DNA of 64,000 nt. Source: [Enterobacter] lignolyticus SCF1 (GTDB taxonomy: Bacteria > Pseudomonadota > Gammaproteobacteria > Enterobacterales > Enterobacteriaceae). The stretch covers positions 62,001 to 126,000 of the forward strand of contig NC_014618.1 in assembly GCF_000164865.1 (NCBI RefSeq), given 5' to 3'. The position numbers were made by a program, and so were the translations under genes. Shown here one piece after another: positions 25,032 to 33,279 of this stretch (positions are counted from its first letter, which is position 1; every line of letters begins with the position of its first letter). The notes beneath the pieces are model-generated. The model did not search any database. It was given only the letters and a program-made list of their open reading frames with translations, and had not been told where the DNA came from.

Positions 25032-25047
25032 AAGCAAACGATTGCTT
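25032..25047. promoter_or_regulatory. PurR-like operator upstream of xanP
   Basis: AAGCAAACGATTGCTT matches the PurR consensus ANGMAAMCGTTTKCNT at all but one central base. It lies 56-71 bases upstream of the xanP ATG, so purine repression of xanP is plausible. It is in the xanP-gltS divergent gap (24977-25254). Confidence 0.6.
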
Positions 25048-25254
25048 TAAATAGTTTAATAATGAATAAAAAAGAGAATGCTTATAGCGAAATTGCGCGT
25101 TTTGCCGCAGATTTAAGCAAAATCGACAACTTTTTCTGTCGTTTTTTGACGCATTTTGTTAAAAAACCGGCTCCTGATTCTTAAACATAAGAACTTCCCA
25201 CTACAGGAAAGCATGGCACCTGCTACTGGATCATGCGTTAACAAGGAGCTTTTC

Positions 25255-26457
25255 ATGTTTCATCTCGATACGTTATCGACGCTTGTTGCGGCAACGCTGG
25301 TGTTGCTGCTGGGGCGCAAACTGGTCCATTCCGTTCCCTTTTTGAAGAAGTACACCATCCCTGAACCGGTCGCTGGCGGCCTGCTGGTGGCGCTGGCGCT
25401 GCTGGTATTGAAAAAGAGCATGGGTTGGGAAATTGATTTTGATATGAGCCTGAAAGACCCGCTGATGCTGGCCTTTTTCGCCACGATCGGCCTCAACGCC
25501 AACCTCGCCAGCCTGCGCCGCGGCGGCAAGGTGCTGGGCACGTTTCTGATCGTGGTGGTCGGCCTGCTGGTGATGCAGAACGCCATCGGCGTCGGCATGG
25601 CGAAATTACTGGGGCTTGACCCGCTGATGGGGCTGATTGCCGGGTCAATTACCCTGTCCGGCGGCCACGGCACCGGCGCGGCCTGGAGCAAGCTGTTCGT
25701 CGAGCGCTACGGCTTTGCCAACGCGACGGAAGTGGCGATGGCCTGCGCCACCTTCGGGCTGGTGCTCGGCGGGCTTATCGGCGGGCCGGTGGCGCGCTAT
25801 CTGGTTAAACACTCCTCGACGCCGAACGGCGCGCCGGAGGACCAGGCGGTGCCGAGCGCGTTTGAAAAGCCTGACGTCGGGCGCATGATCACCTCGCTGG
25901 TGCTGATTGAAACCATCGCGCTTATCGCCATCTGCCTGACCACCGGTAAGGTGGTTGCGCAACTGCTGGTCGGAACCGCCCTTGAGCTGCCGACGTTCGT
26001 CTGCGTGCTGTTTGTCGGCGTTATCCTGAGCAATGGCCTGGCGCTGCTCGGCTTCTACCGCGTATTTGAACGCGCGGTGTCGGTGCTGGGCAACGTGTCG
26101 CTGTCGCTGTTCCTCGCGATGGCGCTGATGAGCCTGAAGCTGTGGGAGCTGGCGTCTCTGGCGCTGCCGATGCTGGCGATCCTGGCGGTACAAACGCTGG
26201 CGATGGCGTTCTACGCTATCTTCGTCACCTGGCGCATGATGGGGAAAAACTACGATGCGGCGGTACTGGCGGCGGGGCACTGCGGGTTTGGCCTTGGGGC
26301 GACGCCGACCGCTATCGCCAACATGCAGGCCATTACCGAGCGTTTTGGCCCGTCGCACATGGCGTTCCTGGTGGTGCCGATGGTCGGCGCGTTCTTTATC
26401 GATATCGTCAACGCGCTGGTGATCAAGCTGTACCTGATGCTGCCTCTGTTCGGCTAA
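25255..26457 (+). CDS. gltS: sodium/glutamate symporter
   Basis: A 400-residue membrane protein of the ESS family, one residue off E. coli GltS. GSITLSGGHGTGAAWSKLF and AAGHCGFGLGATPTAIANMQ are the two inverted reentrant-loop motifs that bind glutamate and sodium. It imports L- and D-glutamate. The ATG at 25255 (MFHLDTLSTLV) follows AAGGAGC; the frame is open further upstream but without family sequence. In E. coli its convergent neighbour is recG; here glpK takes that place. Confidence 0.95.
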   Translation: MFHLDTLSTLVAATLVLLLGRKLVHSVPFLKKYTIPEPVAGGLLVALALLVLKKSMGWEIDFDMSLKDPLMLAFFATIGLNANLASLRRGGKVLGTFLIVVVGLLVMQNAIGVGMAKLLGLDPLMGLIAGSITLSGGHGTGAAWSKLFVERYGFANATEVAMACATFGLVLGGLIGGPVARYLVKHSSTPNGAPEDQAVPSAFEKPDVGRMITSLVLIETIALIAICLTTGKVVAQLLVGTALELPTFVCVLFVGVILSNGLALLGFYRVFERAVSVLGNVSLSLFLAMALMSLKLWELASLALPMLAILAVQTLAMAFYAIFVTWRMMGKNYDAAVLAAGHCGFGLGATPTAIANMQAITERFGPSHMAFLVVPMVGAFFIDIVNALVIKLYLMLPLFG

Positions 26458-26460
26458 CGT

Positions 26461-26522
26461 AAAAAAGCCGGGGCACGCACTGCGCGTCCCGGCTTTTCCC
26501 CCAGCCCGGCGGCTCGCCGGGC
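26461..26522. terminator. bidirectional terminator and REP-like hairpin at the gltS-glpK junction
   Basis: AAAAAAGCCGGG (26461-26472) pairs with CCCGGCTTTT (26488-26497), so it can end transcripts from both convergent genes. A second hairpin, GCCCGGC-GGCTC-GCCGGGC (26504-26522), has REP-like character. This is one of the two edges of the inserted glp block. Confidence 0.85.
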
Positions 26523-26535
26523 GTGCGGTTTGGTA

Positions 26536-28044
26536 TTACTCGTCGCGATCTTCCCACGCCAGCGCGCGGTGTACCGCTTTTTTCCAGCCGCTGTAGCGTA
26601 CGTTGCGCTCGGTGGTTTCGATACCCGGGCGGAACTCGCGCTCAATCACCGCTTTCTCCTGCAGCTCGTCCAGATTCTGCCAGAAGCCGACGGCCAGACC
26701 GGCCAGGTAAGCTGCGCCCAGCGCCGTCACTTCACGTACTTCCGGACGCTCGACGCGGGTGCCGAGGATATCGGCCTGGAACTGCATCAGGAAGTTGTTC
26801 GCCACCGCGCCGCCGTCCACGCGCAGGGCGTGCAGGCGAATGCCGGAATCGGCCTGCATCGCTTCCAGCACGTCGCGGGTCTGGTAGGCGATGGACTCAA
26901 GCGTCGCGCGAATGATGTGGTTGGCATTTACGCCGCGGGTGAGGCCGAAAATGGCGCCGCGGGCATACGGGTCCCAGTACGGCGCGCCAAGACCGGTAAA
27001 GGCCGGAACGACGTACACGCCGTTGGTATCTTTGACCTTGGTGGCGAAGTACTCGGAATCGAATGCGTCGTTGATGAGCTTCATCTCGTCACGCAGCCAC
27101 TGAATAGACGCGCCCGCCATGAACACGGCGCCTTCCAGCGCGTAGTTCACTTCCCCTTTCGGGCCGCAGGCGATGGTGGTCAAAAGCCCGTTTTCGGACT
27201 TCACGGCCTTCTCGCCGGTGTTCATCAGCATAAAGCAGCCGGTGCCGTAGGTGTTCTTCGCCATCCCTTCCTTGACGCACAGCTGGCCGAACAGCGCCGC
27301 CTGCTGGTCGCCGGCGATGCCGGAGATAGGAATACGGGTGCCGCCTTTACCGCCGATGTTGGTCTGCCCATACACTTCGGACGATTTACGCACTTCCGGC
27401 AGCATCGCACGCGGGATATCCAGCGCCTGGAGCATTTTATCGTCCCAGTCGAGGTCGTGGATGTTGAACAGCATAGTACGGGAGGCGTTGGTGTAGTCGG
27501 TTACGTGCACGCGGCCCTGGGTCATACGCCAGATAAGCCAGGTGTCCACGGTCCCGAACAGCAGCTCGCCGCGCTTAGCGCGCTCGCGGGAGCCTTCCAC
27601 GTGGTCCAGAATCCATTTCACCTTGGTGCCGGAGAAGTACGGGTCCACCACCAGACCCGTGGCGGTGCGGATATACTCTTCCATACCGTCGCGCTTGAGC
27701 TGCTCGCAGATGTCCGCCGTACGGCGGCACTGCCAGACGATGGCGTTGTAAATGGGTTTGCCGGTTTCTTTATCCCAGACGATGGCGGTTTCACGCTGGT
27801 TGGTAATACCGATAGCCGCCACCTGATCGGAGCTGATGTCGGCTTTCGCCAGCGCTTCGATAAGCGTCGAGCTTTGCGATGCCCAGATCTCCATCGGGTC
27901 GTGCTCAACCCAGCCTGGCTTAGGATAAATTTGTGCGAATTCACGCTGTGAAACGCTGACGATATTGGCGTCATGGTCCATAACGACGGCGCGGGAGCTG
28001 GTAGTCCCCTGGTCCAGCGCAACGATATATTTTTTCTCGGTCAT
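26536..28044 (-). CDS. glpK: glycerol kinase
   Basis: A 502-residue FGGY-family kinase, the same length as E. coli GlpK. KYIVALDQGTTSSRAVV is the N-terminal nucleotide site, QRETAIVWDKETGKP and CRRTA follow, and RVDGGAVANNFLMQFQADIL lies near the C-terminus. It converts glycerol to glycerol 3-phosphate, trapping it in the cell. The ATG at 28044 (MTEKKYIVAL) is the family start; an upstream open extension of 35 codons overlaps glpF and is rejected. It is read with glpF, 22 bases upstream. The gene normally next downstream, glpX, is absent here; gltS follows. Confidence 0.96.
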   Translation of the reverse strand: MTEKKYIVALDQGTTSSRAVVMDHDANIVSVSQREFAQIYPKPGWVEHDPMEIWASQSSTLIEALAKADISSDQVAAIGITNQRETAIVWDKETGKPIYNAIVWQCRRTADICEQLKRDGMEEYIRTATGLVVDPYFSGTKVKWILDHVEGSRERAKRGELLFGTVDTWLIWRMTQGRVHVTDYTNASRTMLFNIHDLDWDDKMLQALDIPRAMLPEVRKSSEVYGQTNIGGKGGTRIPISGIAGDQQAALFGQLCVKEGMAKNTYGTGCFMLMNTGEKAVKSENGLLTTIACGPKGEVNYALEGAVFMAGASIQWLRDEMKLINDAFDSEYFATKVKDTNGVYVVPAFTGLGAPYWDPYARGAIFGLTRGVNANHIIRATLESIAYQTRDVLEAMQADSGIRLHALRVDGGAVANNFLMQFQADILGTRVERPEVREVTALGAAYLAGLAVGFWQNLDELQEKAVIEREFRPGIETTERNVRYSGWKKAVHRALAWEDRDE

Positions 28045-28066
28045 AATGTGAAGTCCCGTAGTCAGA

Positions 28067-28912
28067 TTACAGCGAAGCGTTGTGTTGCGTAGAGCTGGTG
28101 GTGTCCTTTTCCTCCACCACGCAGACGTCGCAAGGCAGGTTGCGGCCAATCAGTTTGCGATAGCCGAATGCGCCGAGCGCGGCGCCCACAACCGGGGCGA
28201 ACAGCGGCACCAGGAAGTAAGGGATATCTCTACCGCCGGTGAAGGCAATGTTGCCCCAGCCTGCCAGCCATGCGAAGGCTTTCGGGCCGATGTCACGCGC
28301 GGGGTTCATCGCAAAGCCGGTCAGCGGGCCCATGGATGCGCCGATGACCGCGATCAGCAGACCGATCAGCAGCGGCGCCAGTGGGCCGCGCGGAATACCG
28401 TTGCCATCGTCGGTCAGCGCCAGGATAACGCCCATCAGGATAGCGGTTATCACCATTTCTACCGCGAAAGCCTGCACAAAATTGATATGCGGATTCGGAT
28501 AAGTAGAGAATGTACCGGCTAACGACAGGCTGTCGACGCTACCGCGCACAATATTATGGGTATGCTCGAAATCGATAAAAAGATTGTAATAAAGCCCGTA
28601 AACTAACGCTGCCGCGCAAAAAGCGCCGGCAAATTGAGAAATGATGTAGGGAACAACTTTACGCCCGTCGAAACAGGCAAACAGCCACAGAGCGATGGTC
28701 ACCGCTGGGTTAAGATGCGCGCCGGAAACCCCTGCGGTCAGGTAGATGGCCATCGCCACGCCCAGACCCCAGATAATACTGATTTCCCACTGACCGAAAA
28801 TGGCGCCCGCTACTTTGAGCGCCGCAACGCATCCCACGCCAAAAAAGATCAACAACCCGGTACCAAGGAACTCGGCAATGCACTGGCCTTTTAAGGTTGA
28901 TGTTTGACTCAT
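28067..28912 (-). CDS. glpF: glycerol facilitator (aquaglyceroporin)
   Basis: A 281-residue MIP channel with six helices. The two NPA-type pore motifs are AHLNPAVTIALW (about residue 66) and GFAMNPARDIGPK (about 201), and the Asp after the second one marks a glycerol-conducting channel. It lets glycerol enter by diffusion. First gene of the glpFK operon, with a long 5' region (28913-29373) shared with zapB. Sequence is as expected over the full length. Confidence 0.96.
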   Translation of the reverse strand: MSQTSTLKGQCIAEFLGTGLLIFFGVGCVAALKVAGAIFGQWEISIIWGLGVAMAIYLTAGVSGAHLNPAVTIALWLFACFDGRKVVPYIISQFAGAFCAAALVYGLYYNLFIDFEHTHNIVRGSVDSLSLAGTFSTYPNPHINFVQAFAVEMVITAILMGVILALTDDGNGIPRGPLAPLLIGLLIAVIGASMGPLTGFAMNPARDIGPKAFAWLAGWGNIAFTGGRDIPYFLVPLFAPVVGAALGAFGYRKLIGRNLPCDVCVVEEKDTTSSTQHNASL

Positions 28913-29373
28913 AATCGGATCCTGAAGACTTATTAATTATTAGGCTGGAGTACAGCCTTGTGTGCATGGAGGTCGAAGACGACCATGTTGCCGTGTAGGC
29001 ATGGTGTTAATTTATCGTTAACGAGCAAAAACGAGAAATATCGAAATCAAAATCTGTGGGTTCCGTCAATAAAATGAGCGTTTTCGCGCGGAGAGGCGCG
29101 TTTTGCCGTTTCGTTAAAATGAGAGCTGAATCATTTCATTAACCGAACCATTAACAATTTATCGGTAACGGGAGCGAAAACTCCAGGTCTTGACTGAAAA
29201 GTGTTGCAAACCGCAATCTGCGCGCCCCGGCGCTGGACAGGCGCTGCGTGGCTTCATACAATCGGAATCATTGTAGTGCGCTTATTTTCGTTAAGGCGTC
29301 GCCGAAGGTTCGGGACGAGAGTCGATAAACCGATTGAGGTTTGCTATCAACGCCTTGCATATTCAGGAGAGGT
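28913..29373. promoter_or_regulatory. glpF-zapB divergent control region
   Basis: No gene is seen in these 461 bases. TCGTTAACGA (29015-29024) is a perfect 10-base palindrome that fits the core of the GlpR operator (TTCGWTAWCGAA), about 100 bases before the glpF ATG. Further half-sites, TTTCGTTAA and TTCATTAA, are spread over 29110-29150. Repression by GlpR and activation by CRP are known for this operon in E. coli; I do not see a perfect CRP site here. Confidence 0.55.
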
Positions 29374-29619
29374 ATGACGATGTCATTAGAAGTGTTTGAG
29401 AAACTGGAAGCAAAAGTACAGCAGGCGATTGATACCATCACGTTGCTGCAGATGGAAATTGAAGAGCTGAAAGAAAAGAACAACTCGCTGTCGCAGGAAG
29501 TTCAGAACGCGCAGCAGGGCCGCGAAGCGCTGGAGCACGAAAACAGCCAGCTGCGCGAGCAGCAGCACGGCTGGCAGGAACGCCTGCAGGCGCTGCTGGG
29601 CCGCATGGAAGAAGTCTGA
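29374..29619 (+). CDS. zapB: cell division factor ZapB
   Basis: An 81-residue all-helical coiled-coil protein. MTMSLEVFEKLEAKVQQAID and ENSQLREQQHGWQERLQALL match ZapB over the full length. It gathers at midcell through ZapA and helps order the Z ring and link it to MatP and the Ter region. The ATG at 29374 follows AGGAGAGGT. In E. coli rraA comes next; here sbp follows behind a terminator, which marks a rearranged junction. Confidence 0.95.
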   Translation: MTMSLEVFEKLEAKVQQAIDTITLLQMEIEELKEKNNSLSQEVQNAQQGREALEHENSQLREQQHGWQERLQALLGRMEEV

Positions 29620-29627
29620 TTCCCGAG

Positions 29628-29658
29628 GCCCTCTCCCCTGCGAGAGGGCTTTTGTTTT
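29628..29658 (+). terminator. intrinsic terminator of zapB
   Basis: GCCCTCTC and GAGAGGGC form an 8-bp stem (29628-29649), followed by TTTTGTTTT. Confidence 0.85.
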
Positions 29659-29766
29659 CCTTTCTTTATACCCTCACGTTATAACCAATCTTTTTTTATT
29701 CTTTAATCATCAGTTTCCTTTCTGGCAGGCTACGTTCATCACTACACAACATGAAGAGAGCGGTCG

Positions 29767-30756
29767 ATGAACAAGTGGGGCGTGGGGTTAACTCTTTTGC
29801 TGGCTTCCGCCAGCGTTCTGGCAAAGGACATCCAGTTATTAAACGTGTCGTACGATCCGACGCGCGAACTGTACGAGCAGTACAACAAAGCGTTTAGCGC
29901 GCACTGGAAACAGCAGACCGGCGACAACGTGGTGATTCGCCAGTCGCACGGCGGTTCCGGTAAGCAGGCGACCTCGGTGATCAACGGTATCGACGCCGAC
30001 GTGGTGACGCTGGCGCTGGCCTACGACGTCGACGCTATCGCCGGGCGCGGCCGTATCGATAAAAGCTGGACTACGCGCCTGCCGGACAACTCCGCACCCT
30101 ATACCTCGACCATCGTTTTCCTGGTGCGCAAAGGCAACCCGAAACAGATTCACGACTGGAACGACCTGATTAAGCCCGGTGTGTCCGTTATTACTCCGAA
30201 CCCGAAAAGCTCCGGCGGCGCGCGCTGGAACTACCTGGCGGCCTGGGGTTACGCCCTGCATCACAACAACGGTGACCAGGCCAAAGCCCAGGAGTTCGTC
30301 AAGGCGCTGTATAAGAACGTTGAAGTGCTGGATTCCGGCGCGCGCGGTTCCACCAACACCTTCGTTGAGCGCGGCATCGGCGATGTGCTGATCGCCTGGG
30401 AAAACGAAGCGCTGCTGGCGACAAACGAGCTGGGGAAAGACAAGTTTGAAATCGTCACACCGAGCGAGTCTATCCTTGCGGAGCCGACGGTATCGGTCGT
30501 CGACAAAGTGGTCGACAAGAAAGGCACCCGCGCCGTTGCCGAGGCGTACCTCAAGTATCTCTACTCGCCGGAAGGTCAGGAGATTGCGGCAAAGAACTTT
30601 TATCGCCCGCGTGACCCGGCGGTCGCGAAGAAATATGACAGCGAGTTCCCGAAACTGAAGCTGTTTACTATCGACGACGCGTTCGGCGGCTGGACGAAAG
30701 CGCAGAAAGACCACTTCGCCAACGGCGGCACCTTCGACCAGATAAGCCAGCGCTAA
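29767..30756 (+). CDS. sbp: periplasmic sulfate-binding protein
   Basis: A 329-residue solute-binding protein with a signal peptide (MNKWGVGLTLLLASASVLA). The mature part begins KDIQLLNVSYDPTRELY. QSHGGSGKQATSVINGIDADVV, NPKSSGGARWNYLAAWGY and SGARGSTNTFVERGIGDVLIAWE line the sulfate site in this family. It hands sulfate or thiosulfate to the CysTWA ABC transporter. In E. coli it lies between pfkA and cdh and is controlled by CysB/Cbl; an A/T-rich stretch at 29680-29715 could hold such a site. pfkA is not present upstream here. Confidence 0.95.
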   Translation: MNKWGVGLTLLLASASVLAKDIQLLNVSYDPTRELYEQYNKAFSAHWKQQTGDNVVIRQSHGGSGKQATSVINGIDADVVTLALAYDVDAIAGRGRIDKSWTTRLPDNSAPYTSTIVFLVRKGNPKQIHDWNDLIKPGVSVITPNPKSSGGARWNYLAAWGYALHHNNGDQAKAQEFVKALYKNVEVLDSGARGSTNTFVERGIGDVLIAWENEALLATNELGKDKFEIVTPSESILAEPTVSVVDKVVDKKGTRAVAEAYLKYLYSPEGQEIAAKNFYRPRDPAVAKKYDSEFPKLKLFTIDDAFGGWTKAQKDHFANGGTFDQISQR

Positions 30757-30772
30757 TCTCCCTTCCTGTTAT

Positions 30773-30797
30773 CCGGCGGTCTCCCCGCCGGTTTTTT
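30773..30797 (+). terminator. intrinsic terminator of sbp
   Basis: CCGGCGG and CCGCCGG form the stem (30773-30791), followed by seven T. Confidence 0.9.
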
Positions 30798-30909
30798 TAT
30801 GTCATTGTCATTACGCCGATTTTGTGAGTTTCCTGACTGTTTTTTCAGCAGAAATACCGGTTAATAAACGGATAGCGCAACCGCGCTGAGGATACTCAAG
30901 GAATGACGC

Positions 30910-32382
30910 ATGGACAGATTAACTCCGGTTCGCCCGTGGCCTGCGCTACTGGCCGTCGCCATCACGCTTATCATCTGGTTTGCCGTTCCCACCCCCGCTG
31001 GCGTTACCCCTGAAGCCTGGCACCTGCTGGCGCTGTTTATCGGCACCATCGCCGCCATTATCGGCAAGGCAATGCCGATTGGCGCGATAGCGATCGTCGC
31101 CATCATGCTGGTGGCTATGACCGGCGTCACCAACCCTGGTAAACCCGCCGCGGCGTTGAACGACGCCCTGAGCGGATTTTCGAATTCGCTCATCTGGCTT
31201 ATCGGGCTGTCGATCATGCTGTCGCAAAGCCTGCTCAAAACCGGCCTTGGCGCGCGCATCGGCTACGGGTTTATCGCGCTGTTCGGTAAGAAAACGCTGG
31301 GGATCGCCTGGGCGTTGACGCTTGCCGAAACGCTGATCGCCCCCGTCACGCCGAGCAATACCGCGCGCGGCGGCGGGATCATTCATCCGGTGATGCGCGC
31401 CATTGCCGACAGCCTGGGCTCGCAGCCCGGCAACAGCGAAAACGGCTCTACCGGGCGCTATCTGGCGCTGGTGAACTACAACATCAACCCGATAAGTTCG
31501 GCGATGTTTATTACTGCGACCGCGCCGAACCCGCTGATAGTGAGCTTTTTGCTCAAAGGCACCAACGGCGTGCTGGAGATGACGTGGGGGATGTGGGCTA
31601 TCGCCGCGCTGCTGCCGGCCGCGGTATCGCTGGTGGTGATGCCGGTGGTTATCTGGTGGCTGTATCCCCCGGCAATCGTCGAAACGCCGAACGCGCCGCA
31701 GTTCGCCAGAGGCAAACTCGATGAGCTGGGGCCGCTGTCGCTGGCCGAAAAAATCACCCTCGGCGTGTTTGCGCTGCTGCTGTGCCTGTGGGCGGGGGTT
31801 CCGGCGTTCGTGATGGGCGGCGGCTGGGCGGTCAACCCGACCAGCGCGGCGCTGATCGGCCTGTCGATTCTGCTCCTTACCGGGGTGCTGCACTGGGATG
31901 ACATCCTGAAATGCCGAGGCGCCTGGGATACCATCGTCTGGTTTGCGGCGCTGGTGATGATGGCGGAGTTTCTCAGCAAGCTTGGACTGGTAAGCTGGCT
32001 GGCGACTAGCGTCGGCAATACCATCGATCACCTGGGGCTGCACTGGAGCGTCGCGACTCTGCTGCTGATCCTGCTCTACGTCTATTCGCACTACTTTTTT
32101 GCCAGCACCACGGCGCATATCACGGCGATGTTCGCCGCCTTTTTCGCGGCGGGGCTGGCGCTGGGCGCGCCGCCTGCGCTGCTCGGCCTGATGCTCGGCT
32201 TTTCCTCATCGCTGATGATGTCGCTGACCCACTACGGCACCGGTACGGCGCCGATTATCTTCGGCTCAGGCTACGTCACGCTTGCCGAATGGTGGAAAAC
32301 CGGGCTGGTGATGAGCGTGGTAAACCTGCTTATCTGGGGGGCGACGGGCGCCGTATGGTGGCGCTGGCTGGGATACTGGTAA
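30910..32382 (+). CDS. DASS-family anion (dicarboxylate) transporter
   Basis: A 490-residue membrane protein with about 12 helices, of the divalent anion:sodium symporter family (CitT/TtdT-like). MPIGAIAIVAIMLVAMTGVT, APVTPSNTARGGGIIHPVMR (the SNT substrate loop) and SLTHYGTGTAPIIFGSGYV (second loop) are diagnostic. It probably exchanges or imports a C4-C6 di- or tricarboxylate such as tartrate, citrate or succinate. It sits between sbp and cdh, where E. coli has nothing. The ATG at 30910 lies behind CAAGGAATGACGC. Substrate not known. Confidence 0.8.
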   Translation: MDRLTPVRPWPALLAVAITLIIWFAVPTPAGVTPEAWHLLALFIGTIAAIIGKAMPIGAIAIVAIMLVAMTGVTNPGKPAAALNDALSGFSNSLIWLIGLSIMLSQSLLKTGLGARIGYGFIALFGKKTLGIAWALTLAETLIAPVTPSNTARGGGIIHPVMRAIADSLGSQPGNSENGSTGRYLALVNYNINPISSAMFITATAPNPLIVSFLLKGTNGVLEMTWGMWAIAALLPAAVSLVVMPVVIWWLYPPAIVETPNAPQFARGKLDELGPLSLAEKITLGVFALLLCLWAGVPAFVMGGGWAVNPTSAALIGLSILLLTGVLHWDDILKCRGAWDTIVWFAALVMMAEFLSKLGLVSWLATSVGNTIDHLGLHWSVATLLLILLYVYSHYFFASTTAHITAMFAAFFAAGLALGAPPALLGLMLGFSSSLMMSLTHYGTGTAPIIFGSGYVTLAEWWKTGLVMSVVNLLIWGATGAVWWRWLGYW

Positions 32383-32450
32383 CCGCGCAGCGATGAAAAT
32401 TCATAAAGTTACGGTATGCTTGCTGTTTACGTATTCATTGAGGGTGGAAT

Positions 32451-33206
32451 ATGAAATCGGCAAGCCGCATCATCCTGGGTATGGCGATCGTGCTGCTGCT
32501 GGCGGCCGTGGGCGTATGGCATTTCTTTTTTTCCGGTAATGCCAACGCGCTGCGGGAGATAGTCACGCAGCAGTGCGTTCCGAACGAGCAGCAGCGCCAG
32601 TTGCCTGCGCCGTGCGCTGAGGTGAACCTGGAAAACGGCTACGTGCTGTTTAAGGACCGTAACGGGCCGCTGCAGTACCTGCTGATGCCGACCTACCGAA
32701 TCAACGGCACCGAAAGCCCGCTGCTGCTCAACCCTCACACGCCAAACTTCTTCTGGCAGGCCTGGCAAAACCGTCAGGTGATGAGCGAGCGCCGCGGCTC
32801 GCCGGTGCCGGATGAGGCGGTGTCGTTGACCATCAACTCACGATCGGGGCGCACGCAAAACCATTTCCATATTCATATCTCATGCCTGCGCCCGGACGTG
32901 CGTCAGCAGCTCAATAACGATATGACGGCGATAGGCACCCGCTGGCTGCCGCTGCCCGGCAACCTGATGGGCCATGTCTATCTCGCGCGGCGGGTGACGG
33001 AGGCGGAGTTTGCGCAAAAAAGTCCGTTCCTGATGCTGGCCGAAGAGGTCCCCGAGGCGCGGGAGCATATGGGGCGCTTTGCGCTGGCGGTGGTGCCGCA
33101 AAACGACGATTCATTCGTGCTGCTGGCGACCGAACGCAATCTGCTGACGCTTAACCGCGCGTCCGCCGAGGAAATTCAGGATCATCAGTGCGATATTTTG
33201 AAGTAA
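32451..33206 (+). CDS. cdh: CDP-diacylglycerol pyrophosphatase
   Basis: A 251-residue membrane-anchored enzyme, the same length as E. coli Cdh. One N-terminal helix (IILGMAIVLLLAAVGVWHFFF) anchors it to the inner membrane with the catalytic part outside. NHFHIHISCLRP is the HIT-type HxHxH active-site motif. It cleaves CDP-diacylglycerol to CMP and phosphatidate. It is flanked on both sides by unrelated transporters. Confidence 0.93.
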   Translation: MKSASRIILGMAIVLLLAAVGVWHFFFSGNANALREIVTQQCVPNEQQRQLPAPCAEVNLENGYVLFKDRNGPLQYLLMPTYRINGTESPLLLNPHTPNFFWQAWQNRQVMSERRGSPVPDEAVSLTINSRSGRTQNHFHIHISCLRPDVRQQLNNDMTAIGTRWLPLPGNLMGHVYLARRVTEAEFAQKSPFLMLAEEVPEAREHMGRFALAVVPQNDDSFVLLATERNLLTLNRASAEEIQDHQCDILK

Positions 33207-33279
33207 TCCCCCTGGTTCTGGCGTTTACCTGCTTCTCCTGTCGTCGTAGACTTGCTGAAAAAAACGACAGGAGACAGGA

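Noticed and set aside
26530..27951. Long plus-strand reading frame opposite glpK
   Set aside because: Same shadow effect of a GC-rich gene; no ribosome site and no recognisable motif.
30946..32118. Minus-strand frame of 390 codons opposite the DASS transporter
   Set aside because: Shadow frame with Arg/Gln/His-rich low-complexity composition, no family features.
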